From assembly GCF_051014685.1 (NCBI RefSeq), contig NC_135056.1:372001-436000 (forward strand): a stretch of 64,000 nucleotides of DNA, read 5' to 3'. How positions within the stretch are numbered: position 1 is the stretch's first letter; every line of letters begins with the position of its first letter. The DNA is from Ptiloglossa arizonensis (lineage: Eukaryota; Arthropoda; Insecta; Hymenoptera; Colletidae). Below the pieces are notes generated by a model that saw only the letters and a list, made by a program, of their open reading frames with translations, ran no database searches and was not told where the DNA came from. Below, piece by piece: positions 34,841 through 48,106 of this stretch. The position numbers and the translations under genes are program-made.

Positions 34841-36590
34841 AGAACGGCCTAGGGGAAAACTGCTCATACCGTTGTAATGGGGCGAGTTTCTACTTTCAGA
34901 TGCAACAGAGATTTTGCGGATTGGTCAATCCGATCGCGAGATATGGCAGTTTTGAGGTAAGAAAGGCTTGAGAAACTCCAAATTTTCGCAGTTCTGATGC
35001 TCGAATCGAATAACTAGAACGGCCTAGGGGAGAACTACTCATACCGTTGTAATCGGGCGAGTTTCTACTTTCAGATGCAAGAGAAATTTTGCGGATTGGT
35101 CAATCCGTTCGCGAGATATGGCAGTTTTGAGGTAAGAAACGCTTGAGAAACTCAAAATTTTCGCAGTTCTGATGCTCGAAACGAATAACTAGAACGGCCT
35201 AAGGGGAAAACTACTCATACCGTTGTAATGGGGCGAGTTTGTACTTTCAGATGCGACTGAAACTTTGCGGATTGGTCAATCCGTTCGCGAGATATGGCAG
35301 TTTTGAGCTAAGAAACGCTTGAGAAACTCCAAATTTTCGCAGTTCTGATGCTCGAAACGAATAACTAGAACGGCCTAGGGGAAAACTACTCATACCGTTG
35401 TAACGGGGCGAGTTTCTACTTTCAGATGCGACAGAAACTTTGCGGATTAGTCAATCCGTTCGCGAGATGTGGCAGTTTTGAGGTAAGAAACGCTTGAGAA
35501 ACTCAAAATTTTCGCAGTTCTGATGCTCGAAACGAATAACTAGAACGGCCTAGGGGAAAACTACTCATACCGTTGTAATCGGGCAAGTTTCTACTTTCAG
35601 ATGCGAGAGAAATTTTGCGGATTGGTCAATCCGTTCGCGAGGTATGGCAGTTTGGAGGTAAGAAACGCTTGAGGAACTCAAAATTTTCGCAGTTCTGATG
35701 CTCGAAACGAATAACTAGACCGGCCTAGGGGAAAAGTACTCATACCATTGTAATCGGTCGAGCTTCTACTTTCAGATGCAACAGAGATTTTGCGGATTGG
35801 TCAATCCGATCGCGAGATATGGCAGTTTTGAGGTAAGAAACGCTTGAGAAACTCCAAATTTTCGCAGTTCTGATGCTCGAATCGAATAACTAGAACGGCC
35901 TAGGGGAAAACTACTCATACCGTTGTAATCGGGCGAGTTTCTACTTTCAGATGCAAGAGAAATTTTGCGGATTGGTCAATCCGTTCGCGAGATATGGCAG
36001 TTTTGAGGTAAGAAACGCTTGAGAAACTCAAAATTTTCGCAGTTCTGATACTCGAAACGAATAACTAGAACGGTCTAGGGGAAAACTACTCATACCGTTG
36101 TAATCGGGCGAGTTTCTACTTTCAGATGCAACAGAAATTTTGGGAATTGGTCAATCCGTTCGCGAGATATGGCAGTTTTGAGGTAAGAAACGCTTGAGAA
36201 ACTCAAAATTTTCACAGTTCTGATGCTCGAAACGAATAACTAGAATGGCCTAGGGGAAAACTACTCATACCGTTGTAATCGGGCGAGTTTCTACTTTCAG
36301 ATGCAAGAGAAATTTTGCGGATTGGTCAATCCGTTCGCCAGATATGGCAGTTTTAAGGTTAGAAACGCTTGAGAAACTCAAAATTTTCGCAGTTCTGATG
36401 CTCGAAACGAATAACTAGAACGGCCTAGGGGAAAACTGCTCATACCGTTGTAATGGGGCGAGTTTCTACTTTCAGATGCAACAGAAACTTTGCCGATTGG
36501 TCAATCTGTTCGCGAGATATGGCAGTTTTGAGGTAAGAAACGCTTGAGAGACTCCAAGTTTTCGCAGTTCTGATGCTCGAAACGAATAAC

Positions 36591-37460
36591 TAGAACGACC
36601 TAGGGGAAAACTACTCATACCGTTGTAATGGGGCGAGTTTCTACTTTCAGATGCGACAGAAACTTTGCGGATTGGTCAATCCGTTCGCGAGATATGGCAG
36701 TTTTGAGGTAAGAAACGCTTGAGAGACTCCAAATTTTCGCAGTTCTGATGCTCGAAACGAATAACTAGAACGACCTAGGGGAAAACTACTCATACCGTTG
36801 TAATGGGGCGAGTTTCTACTTTCAGATGCGACAGAAACTTTGCGGATTGGTCAATCCGTTCGCGAGATATGGCAGTTTTGAGGTAAGAAACGCTTGAGAA
36901 ACTCCAAATTTTCGCAGTTCTGATGCTCGAAACGAATAACTAGAACGGCCTAGGGGAAAACTACTCATACCGTTGTAATGGGGCGAGTTTCTACTTTCAG
37001 ATGCGACAGAAACTTTGCGGATTGGTCAATCCGTTCGCGAGATATGGCAGTTTTGAGGTAAGAAACGCTTGAGAAACTCCAAATTTTCGCAGTTCTGATG
37101 CTCGAAACGAATAACTAGAACGGCCTAGGGGAAAACTACTCATACCGTTGTAATGGGGCGAGTTTCTACTTTCAGATGCGACAGAAACTTTGCGGATTGG
37201 TCAATCCGTTCGCGAGATATGGCAGTTTTGAGGTAAGAAACGCTTGAGAAACTCCAAATTTTCGCAGTTCTGATGCTCGAATCGAATAACTAGAACGACC
37301 TAGGGGAAAACTACTCATACCGTTGTAATGGGGCGAGTTTCTACTTTCAGATGCGACAGAAACTTTGCGGATTGGTCAATCCGTTCGCGAGATGTGGCAG
37401 TTTTGAGGTAAGAAACGCTTGAGAGACTCCAAATTTTCGCAGTTCTGATGCTCGAAACGA
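36591..37460 (+). repeat. Run of five similar A/E-like monomers
   Basis: Five consecutive monomers share CCGTTGTAATGGGG, GCGACAGAAACTTTG and CAATCCG. They differ mainly at AACGGCC/AACGACC, GAGAAACTCC/GAGAGACTCC and, in the last, GATGTGG. Elsewhere neighbours usually belong to different types, so this looks like local single-monomer expansion. Confidence 0.7.
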
Positions 37461-37773
37461 ATAACTAGATCGGCCTAGGGGAAAACTACTCATACCGTTG
37501 TAATCGGGCGAGTTTCTACTTTCAGATGCAAGAGAAATTTTGCGGATTGGTCAATCCGTTCGCGAGATATGGCAGTTTTGAGGTAAGAAACGCTTGAGAA
37601 ACTCAAAATTTTCGCAGTTCTGATGCTCGAAACGAATAACTAGAACGGCCTAGGGGAAAACTACTCATACCGTTGTAATGGGGCGAGTTTCTACTTTCAG
37701 ATGCGACTGAAACTTTGCGGATTGGTCAATCCGTTCGCGAGATATGGCAGTTTTGAGGTAAGAAACGCTTGAG

Positions 37774-38520
37774 AAATTCCAAATTTTCGCAGTTCTGATG
37801 CTCGAAACGAATAACTAGAACGGCCTAGGGGAAAACTACTCATACCGTTGTAACGGGGCGAGTTTCTACTTTCAGATGCGACAGAAACTTTGCGGATTAG
37901 TCAAACCGTTCGCGAGATGTGGCAGTTTTGAGGTAAGAAACGCTTGAGAAACTCAAAATTTTCGCAGTTCTGATGCTCGAAACGAATAACTAGAACGGCC
38001 TAGGGGAAAACTACTCATACCGTTGTAATGGGGCGAGTTTCTACTTTCAGATGCAACAGAAACTTTGCGGATTGGTCAATCGGTTCGCGAGATATGGCAG
38101 TTTTGAGGTAAGAAACGCTTGAGAAACTCCAAAGTTTCGCAGTTCTGATGCTCGAATCGAATAACTAGAACGGCCTAGGGGAAAACTGCTCATACCGTTG
38201 TAATGGGGCGAGTTTCTACTTTCAGATGCAACAGAAACTTTTTGGATTGGTCAATCCGTTCGCGAGATATGGCAGTTTTCAGGTAAGAAACGCTTGAGAG
38301 ACTCCAAATTTTCGCAGTTCTGATGCTCGAAACGAATAACTAGAACGGCCTAGGGGAAAACTACTCATACCGTTGTAATGGGGCGAGTTTCTACTTTCAG
38401 ATGCGACAGAAACTTTGCGGATTGGTCAATCCGTTCGCGAGATATGGCAGTTTTGAGGTAAGAAACGCTTGAGAAACTCCAAATTTTCGCAGTTCTGATG
38501 CTCGAATCGAATAACTAGAA
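37774..38520 (+). repeat. Duplicated segment, offset 875 bp
   Basis: Private markers repeat five monomers later: GAAATTCC, TCAAACCGTT (37,901 and 38,776), CCAAAGTTTCG and AACTTTTTGG (38,236 and 39,111), and TTTTCAGG. The match ends near 39,395, where AAAAATTCTC with CCATTG replaces AAAACTACTC. Confidence 0.78.
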
Positions 38521-41500
38521 CGGCCTAGGGGAAAACTACTCATACCGTTGTAATGGGGCGAGTTTCTACTTTCAGATGCGACAGAAACTTTGCGGATTGG
38601 TCAATCCGTTCGCGAGATATGGCAGTTTTGAGGTAAGAAACGCTTGAGAAATTCCAAATTTTCGCAGTTCTGATGCTCGAAACGAATAACTAGAACGGCC
38701 TAGGGGAAAACTACTCATACCGTTGTAACGGGGCGAGTTTCTACTTTCAGATGCGACAGAAACTTTGCGGATTAGTCAAACCGTTCGCGAGATGTGGCAG
38801 TTTTGAGGTAAGAAACGCTTGAGAAACTCAAAATTTTCGCAGTTCTGATGCTCGAAACGAATAACTAGAACGGCCTAGGGGAAAACTACTCATACCGTTG
38901 TAATGGGGCGAGTTTCTACTTTCAGATGCAACAGAAACTTTGCGGATTGGTCAATCGGTTCGCGAGATATGGCAGTTTTGAGGTAAGAAACGCTTGAGAA
39001 ACTCCAAAGTTTCGCAGTTCTGATGCTCGAATCGAATAACTAGAACGGCCTAGGGGAAAACTGCTCATACCGTTGTAATGGGGCGAGTTTCTACTTTCAG
39101 ATGCAACAGAAACTTTTTGGATTGGTCAATCCGTTCGCGAGATATGGCAGTTTTCAGGTAAGAAACGCTTGAGAGACTCCAAATTTTCGCAGTTCTGATG
39201 CTCGAAACGAATAACTAGAACGGCCTAGGGGAAAACTACTCATACCGTTGTAATGGGGCGAGTTTCTACTTTCAGATGCGACAGAAACTTTGCGGATTGG
39301 TCAATCCGTTCGCGAGATATGGCAGTTTTGAGGTAAGAAACGCTTGAGAAACTCCAAATTTTCGCAGTTCTGATGCTCGAATCGAATAACTAGAACGGCC
39401 TAGGGGAAAAATTCTCATACCATTGTAATCGGGCGAGCTTCTACTTTCAGATGCAACAGAGATTTTGCGGATTGGTCAATCCGATCGCGAGATATGGCAG
39501 TTTTGAGGTAAGAAACGCTTGAGAGACTCCAAATTTTCGCAGTTCTGATGCTCGAAACGAATAACTAGAACGACCTAGGGGAAAACTACTCATACCGTTG
39601 TAATGGGGCGAGTTTCTACTTTCAGATGCGACAGAAACTTTGCGGATTGGTCAATCCGTTCGCGAGATATGGCAGTTTTGAGGTAAGAAACGCTTGAGAA
39701 ACTCCAAATTTTCGCAGTTCTGATGCTCGAAACGAATAACTAGAACGGCCTAGGGGAAAACTACTCATACCGTTGTAATGGGGCGAGTTTCTACTTTCAG
39801 ATGCGACAGAAACTTTGCGGATTGGTCAATCCGTTCGCGAGATATGGCAGTTTTGAGGTAAGAAACGCTTGAGAAACTCCAAATTTTCGCAGTTCTGATG
39901 CTCGAATCGAATAACTAGAACGGCCTAGGGGAAAACTACTCATACCGTTGTAATCGGGCAAGTTTCTACTTTCAGATGCGAGAGAAATTTTGCGGATTGG
40001 TCAATCCGTTCTCGAGGTATGGCAGTTTTGAGGTAAGAAACGCTTGAGGAACTCAAAATTTTCGCAGTTCTGATGCTCGAAACGAATAACTAGAACGGCC
40101 TAGGGGAAAACTACTCATACCATTGTAATCGGGCGAGCTTCTACTTTCAGATGCAACAGAGATTTTGCGGATTGGTCAATCCGATCGCGAGATATGGCAG
40201 TTTTGAGGTAAGAAACGCTTGTGAAACTCCAAATTTTCGCAGTTCTGATGCTCGAATCGAATAACTAGAACGGCCTAGGGGAAAACTACTCATACCGTTG
40301 TAATCGGGCGAGTTTCTACTTTCAGATGCAAGAGAAATTTTGCGGATTGTTCAATCCGTTCGCGAGATATGGCAGTTTTGAGGTAAGAAACGCTTGAGAA
40401 ACTCAAAATTTTCGCAGTTCTGATGCTCGAAACGAATAACTAGAACGGCCTAGGGGAAAACTACTCATACCGTTGTAATGGGGCGAGTTTCTACTTTCAG
40501 ATGCGACTGAAACTTTGCGGATTGGTCAATCCGTTCGCGAGATATGGCAGTTTTGAGGTAAGAAACGCTTGAGAAATTCCAAATTTTCGCAGTTCTGATG
40601 CTCGAAACGAATAACTAGAACGGCCTAGGGGAAAACTACTCATACCGTTGTAACGGGGCGAGTTTCTACTTTCAGATGCGACAGAAACTTTGCGGATTAG
40701 TCAAACCGTTCGCGAGATGTGGCAGTTTTGAGGTAAGAAACGCTTGAGAAACTCAAAATTTTCGCAGTTCTGATGCTCGAAACGAATAACTAGAACGGCC
40801 TAGGGGAAAACTACTCATACCGTTGTAATGGGGCGAGTTTCTACTTTCAGATGCAACAGAAACTTTGCGGATTGGTCAATCGGTTCGCGAGATATGGCAG
40901 TTTTGAGGTAAGAAACGCTTGAGAAACTCCAAAGTTTCGCAGTTCTGATGCTCGAATCGAATAACTAGAACGGCCTAGGGGAAAACTACTCATACCGTTG
41001 TAATCGGGCGAGTTTCTACTTTCAGATGCAAGAGAAATTTTGCGGATTGGTCAATCCGTTCGCGAGATATGGCAGTTTTGAGGTAAGAAACGCTTGAGAA
41101 ACTCAAAATTTTCGCAGTTCTGATGCTCGAAACGAATAACTAGAACGGCCTAGGGGAAAACTGCTCATACCGTTGTAATGGGGCGAGTTTCTACTTTCAG
41201 ATGCAACAGAAACTTTTTGGATTGGTCAATCCGTTCGCGAGATATGGCAGTTTTCAGGTACGAAACGCTTGAGAGACTCCAAATTTTCGCAGTTCTGATG
41301 CTCGAAACGAATAACTAGAACGGCCTAGGGGAAAACTACTCATGCCGTTGTAATGGGGCGAGTTTCTACTTTCAGATGCGACAGAAACTTTGCGGATTGG
41401 TCAATCCGTTCGCGAGATGTGGTAGTTTTGAGGTAAGAAACGCTTGAGAAACTCAAAATTTTCGCAGTTCTGATGCTCGAAACGAATAACTAGAACGGCC

Positions 41501-44500
41501 TAGGGGAAAACTACTCATACCGTTGTGATGGGGCGAGTTTCTACTTTCAGATGCAACAGAAACTTTGCGGATTGGTCAATCGGTTCGCGAGATATGGCAG
41601 TTTTGAGGTAAGAAACGCTTGAGAAACTCCAAAGCTTCGCAGTTCTGATGCTCGAATCGAATAACTAGAACGGCCTAGGGGAAAACTACTCATACCGTTG
41701 TAATGGGGCGAGTTTCTACTTTCAGATGCGACAGAAACTTTGCGGATTGGTCAATCCGTTCGCGAGATGTGGCAGTTTTGAGGTAAGAAACGCTTGAGAA
41801 ACTCAAAATTTTCGCAGTTCTGATGCTCGAAACGAATAACTAGAACGGCCTAGGGGAAAACTACTCATACCGTTGTAATGGGGCGAGTTTCTACTTTCAG
41901 CTGCGACAGAAACTTTGCGGATTGGTCAATCCGTTCGCGAGATGTGGCAGTTTTGAGGTAAGAAACGCTTGAGAAACTCAAAATTTTCGCAGTTCTGATG
42001 CTCGAAACGAATAACTAGAACGGCCTAGGGGAAAACTACTCATACCGTTGTAATGGGGCGAGTTTCTACTTTCAGATGCAACAGAAACTTTGCGGATTGG
42101 TCAATCGGTTCGCGAGATATGGCAGTTTTGAAGTAAGAAACGCTTGAGAAACTCCAAAGTTTCGCAGTTCTGATGCTCGAATCGAATAACTAGAACGGCC
42201 TAGGGGAAAACTACTCATACCGTTGTAATCGGGCGAGTTTCTACTTTCAGATGCAAGAGAAATTTTGCGGATTGGTCAATCAGTTCGCGAGATATGGCAG
42301 TTTTGAGGTAAGAAACGCTTGAGAAACTCAAAATTTTCGCAGTTCTGATGCTCGAAACGAATAACTAGAACGGCCTAGGGGAAAACTGCTCATACCGTTG
42401 TAATGGGGCGAGTTTCTACTTTCAGATGCAACAGAAACTTTGCGGATTGGTCAATCCGTTCGCGAGATATGGCAGTTTTGAGGTAAGAAACGCTTGAGAA
42501 ACTCAAAATTTTCGCAGTTCTGATGCTCGAAACGAATAACTAGAACGGCCTAGGGGAAAAGTACTCATACCGTTGTAATCGGGCGAGTTTCTACTTTCAG
42601 ATGCGACAGAAACTTTGCGGATTGGTCAATCCGTTCGCGAGATGTGGCAGTTTTGAGGTAAGAAACGCTTGAGAAACTCCAAATTTTCGCAGTTCTGATG
42701 CTCGAATCGAATAACTAGAACGGCCTAGGGGAAAACTACTCATACCGTTGTAATGGGGCGAGTTTCTACTTTCAGATGCGAGAGAAATTTTGCGGATTGG
42801 TCAATCCGTTCGCCAGATATGGCAGTTTTGAGGTTAGAAACGCTTAAGAAACTCAAAATTTTCGCAGTTCTGATGCTCGAAACGAATAACTAGAACGGCC
42901 TAGGGGAAAACTACTCATACCATTGTAATCGGACGAGCTTCTAGTTTCAGATGCAACAGAAATTTTGCGGATTGGTCAATCCGTTCGCGAGATATGGCAG
43001 CTTTGAGGTAAGAAACGCTTGAGAAACTCCAAATTTTCGCAGTTCTGATGCTCGAATCGAATAACTAGAACGGCCTAGTGGAAAACTACTCATACCGTTG
43101 TAATGGGGCGAGTTTCTACTTTCAGATGCAACAGAAACTTTGCGGATTGGTCAATCCGTTCGCGAGATATGGCAGTTTTGAGGTAAGAAACGCTTGAGAA
43201 ACTCCAAACTTTCGCAGTTCTGATGCTCGAAACGAATAACTAGAACGGCCTAGGGGAAAACTACTCATACCGTTGTAATGGGGCAGGTTTCTACTTTCAG
43301 ATGCGACAGAAACTTTGCGGATTTGTCAATCCGTTCGCGAGATGTGGCAGTTTTGAGGTAAGACACGCTTGAGAAACTCCAAATTTTCGCAGTTCTGATG
43401 CTCGAATCGAATAACTAGAACGGCCTAGGGGAAAACTACTCATACCGTTGTAATCGGGCGAGTTTCTACTTTCAGATGCGAGAGAAATTTTGCGGATTGG
43501 TCAATCCGTTCGCGAGATATGGCAGTTTTGAGGTAAGAAACGCTTGAGAAACTCCAAATTTTCGCAGTTCTGATGCTCGAAACGAATAACTAGAACGGCC
43601 TAGGGGAAAACTACTCATACCGTTGTAATGGGGCGAGTTTCTACTTTCAGATGCGACAGAAACTTTGCGGATTGGTCAATCCGTTCGCGAGATGTGGCAG
43701 TTTTGAGGTAAGAAACGCTTGAGAAACTCCAAATTTTCGCAGTTCTGATGCTCGAATCGAATAACTAGAACGGCCTAGGGGAAAACTACTCATACCGTTG
43801 TAATCGGGCGAGTTTCTACTTTCAGATGCAAGAGAAATTTTGCGGATTGGTCAATCCGTTCACCAGATATGGCAGTTTTGAAGTTAGAAACGCTTGAGAA
43901 ACTCAAAATTTTCGCAGTTCTGATGCTCGAAACGAATAACTAGAACGGCCTAGGGGAAAACTGCTCATACCGTAGTAATGGGGCGAGTTTCTACTTTCAG
44001 ATGCAACAGAAACTTTGCGGATTGGTCAATCCGTTCGCGAGATATGGCAGTTTTGAGGTAAGAAACGCTTGAGAAACTCAAAATTTTCGCAGTTCTGATG
44101 CTCGAAACGAATAACTAGAACGGCCTAGGGGAAAACTGCTCATACCGTTGTAATGGGGCGAGTTTCTACTTCCAGATGCGAGAGAAATTTTGCGGATTGG
44201 TCAATCCGTTCGCCAGATATGGCAGTTTTGAGGTTAGAAACGCTTAAGAAACTCAAAATTTTCGCAGTTCTGATGCTCGAAACGAATAACTAGAACGGAT
44301 TAAGGGAAAACTACTCATACCATTGTAATCGGGCGAGCTTCTTCTTTCAGATGCAACAGAAATTTTGCGGATTGGTCAATCCGTTCGCGAGATATGGCAG
44401 TTTTGAGGTAGGAAACGCTTGAGAAACTCAAAATTTTCGCAGTTCTGATGCTCGAAACGAATAACTAGAACGGCCTAGGGGAAAACTACTCATACCATTG

Positions 44501-46382
44501 TAATCGGACGAGCTTCTAGTTTCAGATGCAACAGAAATTTTGCGGATTGGTCAATCCGTTCGCGAGATATGGCAGTTTTGAGGTAAGAAACGCTTGAGAA
44601 ACTCCAAATTTTCGCAGTTCTGATGCTCGAAACGAATAACTAGAACGGCCTAGGGGAAAACTGCTCATACCGTTGTAATGGGGCGAGTTTCTACTTTCAG
44701 ATGCAACAGAAACTTTGCGGATTGGTCAATCGGTTCGCGAGATATGGCAGTTTTGAGGTAAGACATGCTTGAGAAACTCCAAATTTTCGCAGTTCTGATG
44801 CTCGAATCGAATAACTAGAACGGCCTAGGGGAAAACTACTCATACCGTTGTAATCGGGCGAGTTTCTACTTTCAGATGCGAGAGAAATTTTGCGGATTGG
44901 TGAATCCGTTCGCCAGATATGGCAGTTTTGAGGTTAGAGACGCTTGAGAAACTCAAAATTTTCGCAGTTCTGATGCTCGAAACGAATAACTAGAACGGAT
45001 TAAGGGAAAACTACTCATACCATTGTAATCGGGCGAGCTTCTACTTTCAGATGCAACAGAAACTTTGCGGATTGGTCAATCGGTTCGCGAGATATGGCAG
45101 TTTTGAGGTAAGACACGCTTGAGAAACTCCAAATTTTCGCAGTTCTGATGCTCGAATCGAATAACTAGAACGGCCTAGGGGAAAACTACTCATACCGTTG
45201 TAATCGGGCGAGTTTCTACTTTCAGATGCGAGAGAAATTTTGCGGATTGGTCAATCCGTTCGCCAGATATGGCAGTTTTGAGGTTAGAAACGCTTGAGAA
45301 ACTCAAAATTTTCGCAGTTCTGATGCTCGAAACGAATAACTAGAACGGATTAAGGGAAAACTACTCATACCATTGTAATCGGGCGAGCTTCTTCTTTCAG
45401 ATGCAACAGAAATTTTGCGGATTGGTCAATCCGTTCGCGAGATATGGCAGTTTTGAGGTAGGAAACGCTTGAGAAACTCAAAATTTTCGCAGTTCTGATG
45501 CTCGAAACGAATAACTAGAACGGCCTAGGGGAAAACTACTCATACCGTTGTAATCGGGCGAGTTTCTACTTTCAGATGCGAGAGAAATTTTGCGGATTGG
45601 TCAATCGGTTCGCGAGATATGGCAGTTTTGAGGTAAGAAACGCTTGAGAAACTCAAAATTTTCGCAGTTCTGATGCTCGAAACGAATAACTAGAACGGCC
45701 TAGGGGAAAACTGCTCATACCGTTGTAATGGGGCGAGTTTCTACTTTCAGATGCAACAGAAACTTTGCGGATTGGTCAATCGGTTCGCGAGATATGGCAG
45801 TTTTGAGGTAAGACACGCTTGAGAAACTCCAAATTTTCGCAGTTCTGATGCTCGAATCGAATAACTAGAACGGCCTAGGGGAAAACTACTCATACCGTTG
45901 TAATCGGGCGAGTTTCTACTTTCAGATGCGAGAGAAATTTTGCGGATTGGTCAATCCGTTCGCCAGATATGGCAGTTTTGATGTTAGAAACGCTTGAGAA
46001 ACTCAAAATTTTCGCAGTTCTGATGCTCGAAACGAATAACTAGAACGGATTAAGGGAAAACTACTCATACCATTGTAATCGGGCGAGCTTCTTCTTTCAG
46101 ATGCAACAGAAATTTTGCGGATTGGTCAATCCGTTCGCGAGATATGGCAGTTTTGAGGTAAGAAACGCTTGAGAAACTCCAAATTTTCGCAGTTCTGATG
46201 CTCGAATCGAATAACTAGAACGGCCTAGGGGAAAACTACTCATACCGTTGTAATGGGGCGAGTTTCTACTTTCAGATGCGACAGAAACTTTGCGGATTGG
46301 TCAATCCGTTCGCGAGATATGGCAGTTTTGGGGTAAGAAACGCTTGAGAAACTCCAAATTTTCGCAGTTCTGATGCTCGAAA

Positions 46383-47257
46383 CGAATAACTAGAACGGCC
46401 TAGGGGAGAACTACTCATACCGTTGTAATGGGGCGAGTTTCTACTTTCAGATGCGACAGAAACTTTGCGGATTGGTCAATCCGTTCGCGAGATGTGGCAG
46501 TTTTGAGGTAAGAAACGCTTGAGAAACTCAAAATTTTCGCAGTTCTGATGCTCGAAACGAATAACTAGAACGGCCTAGGGGAAAAATACTCATACCGTTG
46601 TAATGGGGCGAGTTTCTACTTTCAGATGCAACAGAAACTTTGCGGATTGGACAATCGGTTCGCGAGATATGGCAGTTTTGAGGTAAGAAACGCTTGAGAA
46701 ACTCCAAATTTTCGCAGTTCTGATACTCGAAACGAATAACTAGAACGGTCTAGGGGAAAACTACTCATACCGTTGTAATCGGGCGAGTTTCTACTTTCAG
46801 ATGCAACAGAAATTTTGCGAATTGGTCAATCCGTACAAGAGATATGGCAGTTTTGAGGTAAGAAACGCTTGAGAAACTCAAAATTTTCGCAGTTCTGATG
46901 CTCGAAACGAATAACTAGAATGGCCTAGGGGAAAACTACTCATACCGTTGTAATCGGGCGAGTTTCTACTTTCAGATGCAAGAGAAATTTTGCGGATTGG
47001 TCAATCCGTTCGCCAGATATGGCAGTTTTGAGGTTAGAAACGCTTGAGAAACTCAAAATTTTCGCAGTTCTGATGCTCGAAACGAATAACTAGAACGGAT
47101 TAAGGGAAAACTACTCATACCATTGTAATCGGGCGAGCTTCTTCTTTCAGATGCAACAGAAATTTTGCGGATTGGTCAATCCGTTCGCGAGATATGGCAG
47201 TTTTGATGTAAGAAACGCTTCAGAAACTCAAAATTTTCGCAGTTCTGATGCTCGAAA
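46383..47257 (+). repeat. Five-monomer HOR unit A-E-G-H-I, copy 1
   Basis: Order: A with GGGGAGAAC; E with GAAAAATAC; G with TACTCG and GGTCTAGG; H with AATGGCC and TTCGCCAG; I with CGGATTAAGGG and CTTCTTTC. It is usually preceded by a monomer with TTTTGGGGTAAG or a close relative. The G monomer here has a private CCGTACAAGAG (46,831). Six copies of the unit occur between 46 and 64 kb. Confidence 0.82.
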
Positions 47258-48106
47258 CGAATAACGAGAACGGCCTAGGGGAAAACTACTCATACCGTTG
47301 TAATCGGGCGAGTTTCTACTTTCAGATGCGAGAGAAATTTTGCGGATTGGTCAATCGGTTCGCGAGATATGGCAGTTTTGAGGTAAGAAACGCTTGAGAA
47401 ACTCAAAATTTTCGCAGTTCTGATGCTCGAAACGAATAACTAGAACGGCCTGGGGGAAAACTACTCATACCATTGTAATCGGACGAGCTTCTAGTTTCAG
47501 ATGCACCAGAAATTTTGCGGATTGGTCAATCCGTTCGCGAGATATGGCAGTTTTGAGGTAAGAAACGCTTGAGAAACTCCAAATTTTCGCAGTTCTGATG
47601 CTCGAAACGAATAACTAGAACGGCCTAGGGGAAAACTACTCATACCGTTGTAATGGGGCGAGTTTCTACTTTCAGATGCAACAGAAACTTTGCGGATTGG
47701 TCAATCCGTTCGCGAGATATGGCAGTTTTGATGTAAGAAACGCTTGAGAAACTCCAAATTTTCGCAGTTCTGATGCTCGAAACGAATAACTAGAACGGCC
47801 TAGGGGAAAACTACTCATACCGTTGTAATGGGGCGAGTTTCTACTTTCAGATGCGACAGAAACTTTGCGGATTGGTCAATCCGTTCGCGAGATGTGGCAG
47901 TTTTGAGGTAAGAAACGCTTAAGAAACTCCAAATTTTCGCAGTTCTGATGCTCGAATCGAATAACTAGAACGGCCTAGGGGAAAACTACTCATACCGTTG
48001 TAATCGGGCGAGTTTCTACTTTCAGATGCAAGAGAAATTTTGCGGATTGGTCAATCCGTTCGCCAGATATGGCAGTTTTGAGATTAGAAACGCTTGAGAA
48101 ACTCAA

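Larger units (their letters stand above)
21524..36041 (+). repeat. Block III: recently amplified J/K monomer domain
   Basis: This block is defined by two private monomers. J carries CTAGACCGG and AAAAGTACTC. K is 176 bp with CCTAAGGGG. J monomers have CTAG at 21,881, 22,757, 23,983, 25,383, 26,083, 26,959, 28,185, 29,411, 30,811, 31,511, 32,387, 33,613 and 35,715. The spacings 876, 1,226, 1,400, 700, 876, 1,226, 1,226, 1,400, 700, 876, 1,226 and 2,102 show a repeating pattern, that is, a higher-order repeat of multi-kilobase units. Neither private monomer appears outside this block. Confidence 0.88.
36042..43570 (+). repeat. Block IV: mixed monomers with local duplications
   Basis: About 43 monomers with no J or K types. 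Contents include a run of A/E-like monomers (36,591-37,460), an 875-bp duplication (37.77-39.39 kb), and a segment at 40.3-42.3 kb whose relatives lie at 48.5-50.1 and 56.4-58.7 kb. TCAAACCGTT at 40,701 and AACTTTTTGG at 41,211 match 56,802 and 57,312, both offset 16,101 bp. Nothing other than satellite was seen. Confidence 0.72.
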
